In this document: positions 21,685 to 33,263 of the stretch, one piece after another
Layout of the letters: each line of letters begins with the position of its first letter
Numbering within the stretch: position 1 is the first letter of the stretch
Source of the DNA: Branchiostoma floridae
Lineage: Eukaryota > Chordata > Leptocardii > Amphioxiformes > Branchiostomatidae
Direction: 5' to 3'
NCBI RefSeq assembly: GCF_000003815.2
Contig: NC_049994.1
Location: 16,166,523-16,230,522 of the forward strand
DNA length: 64,000 nt
Program-made: the position numbers and the translations under genes
The notes under the pieces: generated by a model
Told to the model about the DNA's origin: nothing
The model's input: only the letters and a program-made list of their open reading frames with translations
Database searches by the model: none

Positions 21685-24131
21685 GGATGTACCATAGGGG
21701 GTAAGGGGGGGGGTAAATATAATCGGGTGATCAAAATTACATTTTGTTGTTTTCCAGACTTCAGATGATAGTTGAGAATTTCATACAATGTCTGTCTATC
21801 AATATATGATCAAATGTCTCCCTGTTTGTGACTTTGTAACACCAACTTTGTAACTAATAGTTGCTTACAGGTGGGGGCAGCAGTTAGAACTAGTAGAATG
21901 TAGATAATATCTATCAAAATTTTGTACCTTTGACCATTGTGTTATTAACACGTATTGCTATGAATCATCTAGTATCAAGCTGTTTGTTAGCCTGGGTACC
22001 ATCTGGATGGTAGTTTGCTCTTATGTTCGCTTCTGCTATTTATCTGGAGATATGCACATTCAAACCGTTTGGTGCTATATGCCTGGCAGCCAGTTAATGA
22101 GCGAAGTAAGGAATAGCTTCTGGAGCGCTCGTTCGATGACAAGTTCATGCCTTCCTCAAGCGGATGGAGGGCTTGTCTGGTGTTGGAACGCCTGTTCGAA
22201 CGATCGCTTGAACCCATTCCATAATTCGCTCATGTGCAGGGACTAATCAGCACCTGCATCCAAAATTTGGACGATTCCAGACGCTAAGATGGTCGGCGTT
22301 CCCAGACGGAAACACAGAGAAGCGACTGTATATAGTATATGATGAACGAAAGAGCAATCTATTTCTGGATGGCAACGAGGATAGCTGTTTGCAGCTCTTG
22401 ATATGTGTAGCACTTTGTAGTCCCTCTGTCTAGAAGGATAAGAAAAATGGATCATAACATTATGTAATATTATCAAGTTAAGGTGTATTGACTGGTTTTT
22501 CCTTTTGAGCAGCACATCCTGCCTGGTACATACATGTACATGTAGTCTTGTAGTAAAAAATACATGTGTCTGGAATACTCTGGATACTCATGTTGAACAT
22601 ACGTGACAGAACAGCTAAAATATGCACCATTCATAACACACAGTTTAAGACTTGTGCCGACCCTGGCTGTCTAGGTCATTTATATCCTTCACAATTCTCC
22701 CAGAAGGCATCAGAATACTTGACCTGTATTCATTAGTGCATGTTAAATTGGAGCTAACTGTACATTGATTATTGCAGATGCCCCTCTGCACATACATGTA
22801 TATTACCCATGTAGTGTATGAATGTTTTTTTGTTGTAAAGGTTCTTATTGTCTAGAAGTTGTTGAATAAAGTTGAAGAGGTTCATCCGACACGTATTAAA
22901 GCCTGACCTAGTCTCGTGTTCTTTTGCGAGATTGAGACTAGGTCATTCCCCATGACGAAGATGTGCTGGTAGACATCGAAAATTTGAGAGGTATGTACTT
23001 TACAAAACAGTCATTGATTGAAGAAAATTTGAGTAACTTGTCGAATAAAGATTTGAAGTGACTGCTCTGACAGCTATGATTCATTAATTCTATCAGCTAT
23101 AGTAAATATGTAAGGATTAAACTCAAAACTATCTCACATTAACACTGGCAGAGCAAGAAGCACTAACCACAGGCTGACTGGGCTTACGTTAACTTAGTTC
23201 TTAAAAATGTGCAAATACATAAATGTCCAATGGCTCAAACTACCTCCTGTATTCATACAGCGAGTGGGGCTTAAAGTATTAGTTTGTAGTCAAAATACAG
23301 TTAAATGAAGGGTGAGAAACTCTGGGTAAACACAAATCTCATGACCATGGTTGGACCACAACAATGACAGAGCCAGTCACCTGTAAAATTTGACCCTGCC
23401 TCACCTTGATGGGCGTGTTTTGTCTAACAGGTGCATTCATACAGGTGTGACAGCGCCTACATACTGTCAGGTATTTAGCAAGGTGGTCCATGATTGGTGC
23501 AGAATGGTTGTTTTTAGACCACTGTCTAACACAACAGACAAATTTTCTTACTCTGCAATCAGATATCAGTATTTTCTAAACACGTCAGGTTTACATTCCA
23601 AGTTAAAAATCCAAGTAGAGAAAGGGGCATCATCAAAATTCTGTAGCCTGAATAACCAACAAGAGTCACTCAGTAAACAACTGTTCATGGCAGAAGTGAC
23701 CAATAAAAAGGCCTGTAACAAGTGTCAATGACTAAAGACACCATGAACTGAACCGGGAGACAAGATCGCCACGATTCAGACAGGCAAACAGCAAGGAATT
23801 CTTTGTCTTGAGGAAAGGTAAGCTGTCAGTTATATCATCAGCCTACATTAGTTTGACTGAAAACTACAACTAAACTCTTTCAGTACAAAGTTATTAAGCT
23901 TGACATTTGTTCCATAACTTCTACAATCTATTTTAGTGTCACTTCCTGGTACTGTTAGCTGTGTAATGTTTGGTCAGGCCAATGACCAAACACTGTCTGA
24001 CATTGTACAGCTTTTGCTGATATGCTTTATGTTTCAGTAAACATTATGTCAAATGTTTTGTTGTTGTTGTTTTTTTACAGAGAAATTTGATGTAAGCTTT
24101 GAATCTGAGTGGTGAGAACTGTCTTTGTAAC
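21685..24131 (+). other. Intergenic spacer
   Basis: 21690-21975 is paralogous to 41662-41912 (ACCTTTGACC, ATTGCTATGAATCATCTAG). A short hairpin at 22908-22955 pairs GACCTAGTCTC with GAGACTAGGTC. AATAAAG occurs near 22865 and 23045. No gene is recognised. Confidence 0.5.
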
Positions 24132-24144
24132 ATGTCTGAACAAG
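24132..24144 (+). pseudogene. Solo first coding exon of a Death-NHL gene
   Basis: ATGTCTGAACAAG/GTGAG repeats exon 1 of the Death-NHL genes, with the conserved leader (acceptor TTTTTACAG, TTTGAATCTGAGTGG) before it. No Death or NHL exon follows before the next cassette at 24655, so this is a truncated duplicate unless it is an alternative first exon for the gene at 25267. Confidence 0.6.
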
Positions 24145-24469
24145 GTGAGTTTATACAGGATAGCTCAAGTTTTAAGTTCAACAAACTGATAGATAAATTA
24201 ATATGCCACTACTGTCAGAGCCGCTGGTATGGCAGCCATTGTAAATTGTTGTCTTATAGTGCCTTAGTAGTGGCTCATAGGTCAGGAGGTTTCTTTGCTG
24301 TTTCTATAGCTTTAGTACGACATGTCACTGACTAAAGGTAATGGATTCTGCCTGAAACATCTGACCTGACCTGACTTTCTTCCCTTATTCTTTGGCACAT
24401 TGCTGGCCAGCACGTATGAACAGGTACCGGTACAAACCATTACCTGAAGGGGGGTGCCTCACATAGCTA

Positions 24470-24796
24470 CATAGATTAGAATCTAAGCATAAATAAGGAA
24501 ACAAACAGAATGGAGAGGGATACTTTGACAGGTGTTTTGACACCTGTGATATTGTATACGACACAGTAGGTTGCTTCAGACATCAAAGTTCACTCCTTAT
24601 TCCTCTGCAGAAGCTAAACAAACATGACGTACAGATATTTGCGTATTGAACCCAGAACCGGGTAGTGCTGAAGGTGAACTTTGTACCGGAGTGGCTGACT
24701 TTGACTCCATTTTGTGGGTCTGGAACAAAGCGTCTCAGTCAAAGAACACTTCTGATCAAGGGGGTCAAAAAGCAGGAAACACTACCATCATTCAGG
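24470..24796 (+). promoter_or_regulatory. Putative promoter and 5' UTR exon, second Death-NHL cassette
   Basis: GGTGAACTTTGTACCGGAGT, then GCGTCTCAGTCAAAGAACAC and a donor at TTCAG/GTAGGC. It matches 39290-39432 more closely than 18940-19115 and shares the upstream block (AACAGAATGGAGAG) with 39060-39290. Confidence 0.5.
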
Positions 24797-25266
24797 TAGG
24801 CAATCAAGGAAATAGTTCTCTGTCTTGAGAAAGTAAATCAAGCTGCCATAATTATGATTTATATTACTGTATCAGCTGGTGCGAGTATGTCAGAAAACTA
24901 CAACTAAATTCTTTCAGTACAAAGTTACAACTGATAAGCCAGGCATTGCTCTGTAACTTTTAATGTCCACATTTTAGTTTCACTCCCAGGTTCAGTGTAA
25001 AATGTCTTCTTCAGGCCACTACCAATCTCTGTACAGCCGCGGCATATGCCTGCAAAGCTTGTGTGTTACACCAGAGGGCGATTATACCAGCTACAAATGT
25101 ATATCGATAGATATATACAGATACTGAAGTTGCTGGTAACATTATGCTTAAAGGCTGCCAGTAAATATTGTCATGTCAAAATTTGTCCTTTTTCAGAGGA
25201 AGAACTGAACTGAACTGAATTCAGAGCAATTTCATTTGAGCTTGGAATCAGAGTGGTGTCTACAAC

Positions 25267-27079
25267 ATGTCTGAACAAGGTGAGATCTTCATGTGGTTAA
25301 TCAATTAATAGCATATTTCAAAACTTTTGAGATCAACATCCTGTCTTTGTGTGATAACCATGTAATAACCATGTAGGGGCAAAGCTCTTCTTGAACTGCT
25401 ATGTTATATTTTCTACATAAAATAATTGTATATACATGTAACATATACAATACTACATGATACATCCTTGCAGGTATTGGGAGGTATTTTTGCTTCATAA
25501 AGAACAAGGTGAGCTCAGACTGGAAGGACCTGGCTTGGTGTCTTGGGTTTGAGACACCAGACATAGAAAACATTGATGGCAAACACCGGGATGACATTTA
25601 ACAGTGTGTCTCGCTGTATGGACCTGTTACAGCAATGGTACAAGCGGGAGGGAAACGCTGCCACCATACATGTGCTAATGGAGGCCCTACAAGATGCAGA
25701 GCTACAACATGTGGTGGACAGTCTGAAGGAGAAATATCCAGGTATGAACCTTACTTGATATGATTCAGTTGAAAAAAAAAGAACAAAAAATCATTTGCAA
25801 CCTGATTTTCCTTGTCAGGATTGTTAGTAATTTCACATTGTTACTCATCAAACTTCAAACTCAAAGCACAGATAAATCTCTCATATTTAAACCCTAGTAC
25901 TGTCTACTTCCAGTTCCCCTGCAACCAACTGCTACCAAACAAGCTGGGAACATGGATGCTATAAGGGATTTAGAGGTAAAGATGCTGAAAGAGAAAAATG
26001 AGAAATTGGAGAAAATCATCCTGGAACAGAATGAGAAAATCCAGCAACTTCAGGAGACCAACAAGAACATGGAGGCCAGAATAGAGGAACTGCTGACTGC
26101 CAAGCAAACGGTTGAGAGTTTAAATCGACAGAAAGATCCGCTACCCACCATGTCAGGCAAACAGGCCATGGATAAGTCCAAGGAAAGTCAAACAGTCAGT
26201 GGTTCAGCCCAAAAGGCAAGATATCATAATGGGTATAAATGTCAGGCCAATCAGGGTGGGAAAACCATGGGTGAGGAAAGTCAGGTTTGGGAGATGGGGA
26301 TCAGGTAGGGGGAAATTTAAATATCCTAGGGGAGTAGCTGTGTCACAAGACAATGAGGTTTACATTGCTGATCACAGTAATAAAAGAATCCAGGTGTTCA
26401 CAATGGATGGTGTTTATATCAGAGAGTTCACACCAACTCTGCCAGGGGAAACTGGTAAAGAGTTAAACCCGCAGGATGTTGCTGTAGATAGAAATGGCAA
26501 CCTGTGGGTGGTGGGTCATGATCATGTAGTGCAGTATTCCATTGTAAGTACTTGTTTGGTCAAAATAGATCTCCCACGTGTTACAAACTCCCGCGGCATA
26601 ACTGCATCTATGGCAACAGAACAGGTGATTGTCACAGAGTATGGTATTGATGGTCGACTTCGAGTATTCAACCAAGATGGTTCTGAAGAAGGGATATATA
26701 GTTCAGGTCATAGGTCACCAGTGCCATGGTGGCCATGTTGTGTCACTGTGGATGGGGAGGGGAACATTCTGGTCACTGATAATAACAATCACTGTGTCCA
26801 TGTCTTGGACAGAGAGGGGAACTTCAAGTTCAAGTTTGGGAGTGAGGGATCTGATGAACGTCAGTTGAAAAATCCTCGGGGCATTTGCGTTGATGGGAAG
26901 GGGAACATCATTGTGGCTGACAGAGGAAATCATTGTGTGAAAATGTTTGACAGTCAGGGCAGATTTCTGTGTCACATTGGAAGTGGTATATGAAGTGGCC
27001 CTGTGGTGTTGCTACGTCACCAGGTGGAGATGTGGTGGTGACTGAAATTGGGGACCACACTGCATCAGTCTGGACACGT
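25267..27079 (+). pseudogene. Death-domain/NHL gene 2, broken
   Basis: Exons as in the neighbours: 25267-25279, 25474-25741 and from 25914. Lesions: (1) in the Death domain near 25596, three bases are replaced by a 13-base stretch that shifts the frame and adds a TAA; (2) a deletion near 26180 changes frame between the coiled coil (readable to 26308) and the NHL part (readable 26199-26993); (3) two extra bases near 26990 shift the frame again and stop the protein; (4) the last NHL blade after that is only recognisable by similarity. The new bases at lesion 1 end in TTTAACAG, acceptor-like, but no matching donor is seen. Most likely a pseudogene. Confidence 0.8.
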
Positions 27080-27184
27080 TAGTGCTATACTATTCAGGGA
27101 AAAGATGACACTGCATTATTTAACAAATTGCCAATACTAGGGCAGTGAAAATGGCGGACAGTGAAAAATGGTCTTGTGAAATTA

Positions 27185-27330
27185 CGTTTGACAGTCAGGG
27201 CAGATTTCTGTGTTAATTTTATTGTTGCAACTGGTATGAAGACTCCCTGGGGTGTTGCTGTGTCACCAGGTGGAGATGTGGTGGTGACTGATTGGAAAGA
27301 TTAGACTGTATCAGTCTGGACACAGGGTTA
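27185..27330 (+). pseudogene. Extra copy of the last NHL blade
   Basis: GTTTGACAGTCAGGGCAGAT to TCAGTCTGGACACAGGGTTA repeats the 3' end of the NHL exon downstream of the broken gene, with an internal stop and a rearranged centre. A similar tail lies at 37903-37975. Confidence 0.8.
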
Positions 27331-27666
27331 GTGCTGTACTATGCAAGGAATTAAAATGTTGCCAAATAAAAAAGACAATGATCTGGCTATGAGTATATAT
27401 GATGAATAGTGTAACAGTTACACAATAACTAATGCATCAGATCTGCTGTTTTGTATGTGAATGTCAATATGGAAACTGCTTTGATTGTTTGAAGTAGCAT
27501 TGAGCATTTTACATTAAGGTGCTGAAAATTTTAATTAATCAGCACACTCTACATTGTACTTAGTTTCACAAAGAAAATAGACTAACAAATATTATTCAAA
27601 GTGTGATCATAACGATAATGAAAAACAATAAAGAACATAAAGTCATGTATGTACTCAGTCTAGTAT

Positions 27667-27785
27667 TACACGGCCGCGTGGCGCGTTGGTACACCCGATC
27701 CCTCGATCTCGGAAGTTAAGCAACGCGTGGTCCGGATAGTGCTTAGATGGGGGGCCAACCAAGGACGTCCGGATTGCTGTAGCCT
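27667..27785 (+). mobile_element. 5S rRNA-like unit, probably head of a 5S-derived SINE
   Basis: About 119 bases match 5S rRNA in order: ACACCCGATCCCTCGATCTC, GGAAGTTAAGCAACG (box A), TAGTGCTTAGATGGGGGGCC (box C) and GGATTGCTGTAGCCT at the end. Some internal bases differ from canonical animal 5S. It is followed by about 110 bases (TTCCGGGAGGACGTAAAACG, CGTGCTCGAGGAGGTGCC, CGACCACGTTAAACAGCC) that look like a SINE body. A diverged 5S gene or pseudogene is the alternative; there is no T-run terminator directly at the 3' end. Confidence 0.75.
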
Positions 27786-28292
27786 CACGAAGTTTTCCAC
27801 GAAATCGTCTTCCGGGAGGACGTAAAACGGGGGTCCCGTGCTCGAGGAGGTGCCTCGACCACGTTAAACAGCCTCATTACTCATACTTGGGGTACCTACT
27901 GGCTGGCAAAATACACCAGATGATTTACATTTGAGACCACATTGTAAAGATTTGCATAAAGCAGTCACTCTACATATGTTAATACTTTTCTGACTGCATC
28001 TGAAACTGTAAGTAGCAACACCTGTCCTGCAGTGCAATGTGAACCAGTCAGAATTGTGATGAGGAAGGTGACACAGACGGTCACCGAAACGTCAATGTAA
28101 ATAAAGCTGTGGTTGTGTAAAAAGAGTCTCTTTTTTCATTGACCAACCAACCTGATAAAACTTTTAATTTAAAGTGCATTACATCTCATGGGCAAACGTA
28201 CAAACCCTACATGCTGACACACCCTTGCCCTTAGCTACTGTTGCTATGGCAGACTTCAACTTCAGGAAGCCTTAAAATGCATTACGTACAAA

Positions 28293-28321
28293 CAAGGAGC
28301 TTTTATGATAAAAGCTCCTTG
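28293..28321. mobile_element. 29-bp palindromic insertion
   Basis: CAAGGAGCTTTTAT pairs with ATAAAAGCTCCTTG around a one-base centre, flanked by exact 7-base direct repeats GTACAAA (28286-28292, 28322-28328). The paralogous sequences near 18297 and 34017 lack it, so it is an insertion after the cassette duplication. Confidence 0.75.
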
Positions 28322-28436
28322 GTACAAATCTGTTCAAATATTCTAAAACTAAAACTCACACGTTGGAAGGGGTGACTGTCGCTTACTTGACCTCTAACTT
28401 GGTTGCTTCTTGACCTCTAACTTGGTTGCTTCACTA

Positions 28437-28724
28437 ATATTCCTTTTACTAGTTTTAGATACCAAAACTATCATAGAGAAGGACGGCAGCCTTCAGTTTG
28501 AAGTGTACAGGAAACTGACACATACTGACCAGTATCTGGTCTTTGACTCTCACCGCCCATTGGAACACAAACTGGCAGCGATAAAAACTGTTTTCCACCA
28601 GGCAGACATTATCATCTCAGACAATTTAGCCAAATGTAAAAGTCCCAGACACAGGTTGGGACATGACACACAAAACAGTCACTGTGATAGCTTGAACAGC
28701 TACAGCATCATAATACTTCAATAA
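28437..28724 (+). pseudogene. Penelope-like reverse transcriptase fragment, copy 2
   Basis: Reads SLQFEVYRKLTHTDQYLVFD and HRPLEHKLAAIKTVFHQAD, the second copy of the fossil at 18362-18634. The conserved KP is KL here, in line with loss of function. Confidence 0.75.
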
Positions 28725-28979
28725 TTCAGAATTCTAACTAAAAATATGGTACTGTTGGGGTTTTAGTGATCAGTACAAAATGTATGGACCATATTGATTA
28801 CTGACAACATGTTTTGAGCATACATGTATTAACTTCCAAAAATCTGCCTATGAATTTCAAACCTTGTGGTATTTAATACACATTATCACCTAGTCTTCAT
28901 GGTATCAAAGTCCATCCTTCACTATGCAGAAGTTACATTGTGTAACTAAATCTAACCAAACAAAACTGGTCACATGCTG

Positions 28980-29180
28980 GAGCAAAGTTACACTAGAAAG
29001 TGAACTTTGTAGCAGGAGTGGCTGGATAGACCTCCATTTCTAGGGTCTGAAAATGGCGGATGGTCCTTCTACCAGAAGTTGTGACTTGATCTCCATTTTG
29101 AGGGTCTGAAAAAGCGTCTCAGTCAAAGAACACTTCTGTGTGGAAGGTTGTCAAAAAGAAGGAAACACACATCTTTCAGG
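28980..29180 (+). promoter_or_regulatory. Putative promoter with a vestigial TRIM start, third Death-NHL cassette
   Basis: GTGAACTTTGTAGCAGGAGT ... AAAATGGCGGATGGTCCTTC still holds the TRIM-NHL start codon context, but after about 9 codons it runs into the Death-NHL leader (CTCCATTTTGAGGGTCTG, GCGTCTCAGTCAAAGAACAC) and a donor at 29179. The peptide MADGPSTRS ends at a nearby stop. Confidence 0.6.
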
Positions 29181-29681
29181 TAGGCAATCAAGGAAATAGT
29201 TCTTTGTCTTTAGGAAGTAAATTAAGCTGCCATTTATACTATCAGCTGATGTTTGCGTGTCAGAAAACTACAACTAAATTTTTTCAGTACAAAGATAAGC
29301 CAGACATTGCTCTGTAACTTTTAAGGTCAACATTTTACTTTCACTTCCAGGTACAGTGTAAAATGTCTTCTTACTGGCCACTTCCAATCTCTGTACAGCC
29401 GCGCCATATGCTTACAAAGCTAGTGTGTTATGCAAGAGGGTGGTTATACCAGCTATGTATATTGATAACTGATACTAGAATTTGCTGGTAACATTATGCT
29501 TTGGCTGCCAGTAACATGCATTGGCATAATAACGGCAGGTTTACTGCAGTTTCTCAAGCGACATTAATTTGGCATTTGATCAGCGCATTGTCATGTCAAA
29601 ATTTGTCCTTTTTCAGAGGAAGAACTGAACTGAATCCAGAGCAATTTCATTTCAGCTTTGAATCAGAGTGGTGTCTGCAAC

Positions 29682-31681
29682 ATGTCTAAACAAGGTGAGA
29701 TCTTCATGTGGTTACTCAAATAATAGGATATTTCAAACTTTTGAGATCAACATCCTGCAGCTGTCTTTGTGTGACAGTATGTTTGGCCATGGCAGTCTTG
29801 CTGCTGGCTGCTGGCCCCCCCCCCCCCAAAAAAAAATGTTTAACAGATGCAAGCTAAGGTCTTCACTACTCATAAACTACAATGTAAATTTTTCCTGAAC
29901 TTATGTTATGAATAATGCTGAGACTTAACATTTATCTACATTATCAAGAAATTTCACATTCCATATCACACCAACAAGTACCATTTTATGTAGTATATTT
30001 CTGATGATAATTTTTTAGTGTCCTTCAACTGTGGACACTAGGTTATTAAGCTAATAATAACCATGTAGGGGCAAAGCTCTTCTTGAACTGCTATGTTATA
30101 TTTTCTACATAAAATAATTGTATATACATGTAACATATACAATGAATATATGCTTATGCTTCTCCCATACTACATGATACATCCTTGCAGGTATTGGGAG
30201 GTATTTTTGCTTCATAAAGAACAAGGTGAGCTCAGACTGGAAGGACCTGGCTTGGTGTCTTGGGTTTGACACACCAGACATAGACAACATTGATGGCAAA
30301 CACCGGGATGACAAGTCTCGCTGTATGGACCTGTTACAGCAATGGTACCAGCAGAAGGGAAACGCTGCCACCATACATGTGCTAATGAAGGCCCTCACTG
30401 ATGCAAGACTACAGCATGTTGTAGACAGTCTGAAGGAAGAATATCCTGGTATGAGCCTTACTTCATATAATACAGTTGAAAAAAAAGAAAGAAAAATAAA
30501 TCAGTTGCAACCTGATTTTCCCTGAACAGGACTGTTAGTAATTTGTTACTCATTATAAATCTCTCATTTTTAAACCCTGTCTACTTGTACTTCCAGATCC
30601 CCTGCCACCAACTGCTAGCAAACAGGCTGAGAACACAGATGCCATAAGGGAAGAGGTAAAGATGCTGAAGGAGAAAATTGAGAACTTGGACAAAATCATC
30701 CTGGAACAGAATGAGAAAATCCAGCAAAACCAGGAGACCATCAAGAAAATGGAGGCCAGGATAGAGGAGCTGCTGACTGCCAAGCAACCGGTTGAGAGTG
30801 GAAGTCAGCAGAAAGATCCATTAAAACTCATGTCAGACAAATATTCTATGGATAAGCCCAAAGCGACAAATACAGGGCAAGTCAAACAGCCTATGGTTCC
30901 GACGAAAAGGAAAGATAAAGGTATAAATGGGCTGGGACAACCATGGGTGAGGAAAGTCAGCTTTGGGAGAGAGGGATCAGGCAGGGGGAAATTTAAATGT
31001 CCTAGGGGAGTAGCTGTCTCACAGGACAATGAGGTTTACATTACTGATGTCCATAACAGCAGAATCCAGGTGTTCAAAATGGATGGTGTTTATATCAGAG
31101 AGTTCACAACAACTCTGCCAGACAAATTTGGTATAAAGTTAAACCCACAGGACGTTGCTGTAGATAGAAATGGCATCCTGTGGGTGGTGGGTGATGATCA
31201 TGTAGTGCAGTATTCCAGGGAAGGCACATGTTTGGTCAAAATAGATCTTCCACATGTTACATACTCCAGTCACAGTGGCATAACTGTAGATATGGCAACA
31301 GAACAGGTGATTGTTACAGAGTATGATGGGAAGAAGGGTCGACTTCGAGTATTCAACCAAGATGGATCTGATGTGGGTACTTATGGTTCAGGTCATAGGT
31401 CACCAAAGCCTTGGTGCCCACAGTTTGTCACTGTGGATGGGGAGGGGAACATTCTGGTCACTGATAACAACAATCACTGTGTCCATGTCTTGGACAGAGA
31501 GGGGAACTTCAAGTTCAAGTTTGGGAGTGAGGGATCTGGTGAAAGTCAGTTGATGGGTCCTTGGGGCATTTGTGTTAATGGGATGGGAAATATCATTGTG
31601 GCTGACTGTGGAACTGGTTGTGTGAAAATGTTTGACAGTCAGGGTAGATTTCTGTGTGATATTGGAAGTGGTATGAAGTGA
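29682..31681 (+). CDS. Death-domain/coiled-coil/NHL protein 3, shortened
   Basis: Exons 29682-29694, 30191-30448 and 30597-31681 splice in phase to 451 codons. The Death domain (SSDWKDLAWCLGFDTPDID), coiled coil (ENLDKIILEQNEK) and five NHL repeats are intact. A TGA right after GSGMK removes the last blade that paralogs keep (GVAVSPGGDVVVTD...). About 60 bases further, an LTR element is inserted in what was coding sequence, and the old 3' end resumes at 33234. It may make a five-blade product or be decaying; synonymous-rate tests would tell. Confidence 0.75.
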
Positions 31682-31741
31682 CCCAGTGGCGTTGCTGTGT
31701 CACCAGGTGGAGATGTGGTGGTGACTGATAGGATAGATCAC

Positions 31742-33233
31742 CGCCACTATGTGATGACGTCACTATTGAGTGACGTCAGTGTTAAGGGTCACGTGGTCGC
31801 TCTCTTCCATCATGGCTTGATTGTGTTCACATGTGTGTGAATAAAGCTCCCTTTGAATCGAGTTGCATCGTGCCTCTGAGTCTCTCATCAGCACCTTCCT
31901 GCATCAATGTTGGCGTGGTGGCAGCGGCTGGGAAACGATACCCATGTCGAAACCCGAACTTTGTGCCTGGAGGAGTCGCAATAGAGGGAACGGGCCAATC
32001 GTAACCAAAAGGATGTAGCTACAACAATGGCGGACGTCGATCCTCACTTGGAGGGGTTCTGGCGTTTCACCTCCTTCGCGGAGACCCCGGTCGGAATTTA
32101 CGCCGTGCCGTCTACACCTAATCCCTGCATCAGCTTCGCCGTAGACCCTGAAGAGGTTTCAATAGAAGTTGCAGCTTCGCTGTAGACCCACAGAGGTTTC
32201 AATAGAAGTTGCAAAGAGCTTCGCTGTAGACCCACAGAGGTTTCAATAGAAGTTGCAGGGAGCTTCGCTGAACAACCCCCAGAGGACTCATAGAAGTTGT
32301 AGGGAGTAGCATCGGCTTATTTATCCGGCAACTCTTATTTTTCCGTTCCCCCGACCGAGTGTTTGCGGCGTCCATCAACAACAACATCCGCCATGTTTTC
32401 CTGGTTCACCCGACTTCGACCGAGACCGCCCACGGACTTTGCTACCGGAACTTTACCCGTAACTGTAACCTGTGATCTACTAAGAGGAGCATCAACCCAC
32501 GGAACTGTAGCTGCCTGTAGGAACATCTCAACCAGCGACCACTGACTTTTCGTCTGCCAAGAAGAGCGCTAAACACCAAGATCGCGTCGCCCTACACTGA
32601 ACTGGGACAACTCACAAGCCAAACAGAACTCTGATCCATATCTTATCAGTAACCTTTTTGATTATTGTTATATTTGTATATCATTCCCCATGTTACGTTG
32701 ATCTAGACGCGGTAATTCTATGGTAACATTGACATTTTATGCCATTCAACTGTCTCAATATTCAGACGTAATGTATTCACAATCTGATGTTAAATGTTAT
32801 TTGTTACATTATGTTCTACAAACCCTACCTCATCAGTCAACTACTTCCTTCACATACATTGTCATGTTACTTTCTCTTCACCGGTTCTAAATTTTCTATT
32901 TCTGTAACAGGGGGAGGGGTATCTCATGGATAATACTATTATAGTTCATGTCCGCTCTGCAGATTTATCACTAAAAATAGACAATATTGTCAGATTTTAT
33001 TCTGTTTCAATCAGAATCTTAAGGCAGAAAGAAGAAGAAATGGAAAAGAAGATAAATCACGCCACTATGTGATGACGTCACTATTGAGTGACGTCAGTGT
33101 TAAGGGTCACGTGGTCGCTCTCTTCCATCATGGCTTGTTTGTGTTCACATGTGTGTGAATAAAGCTCCCTTTGAATCGAGTTGCATCGTGCCTCTGAGTC
33201 TCTCATCAGCACCTTCCTGCATCAATGTTGGCG
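31742..33233 (+). mobile_element. Short LTR retroelement (miniature, non-coding) inserted in the NHL gene
   Basis: Two 174-base terminal repeats (31742-31915 and 33060-33233) differ at one base only. Each holds two perfect TGACGTCA palindromes and an AATAAA. A candidate primer-binding site, TGGTGGCAGCGGCTGGGA, follows the left repeat, and a purine-rich tract (GAAAGAAGAAGAAATGGAAA) precedes the right one. The 1.1-kb interior has only a short gag-like start (ATGGCGGACGTC near 32029) and ~50-bp tandem repeats. It interrupts GATCAC/CACTGT of the NHL tail, with CAC on both sides. Depends on another element for proteins. Confidence 0.85.
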
Positions 33234-33263
33234 CACACTGTGTCAGTCTGGACACAGGGTTAG

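Noticed and set aside
23390-23731. 113-codon plus-strand frame in the spacer
   Set aside because: No domain, ordinary composition and no splice context; could be chance.
27667-27785. Functional 5S rRNA gene
   Set aside because: Several changes from canonical 5S, no immediate T-run terminator and a SINE-like extension favour a derived repeat.
32199-32545. Short frames inside the miniature LTR element
   Set aside because: They cover ~50-bp tandem repeats and UTR-like DNA; no retroviral domain.
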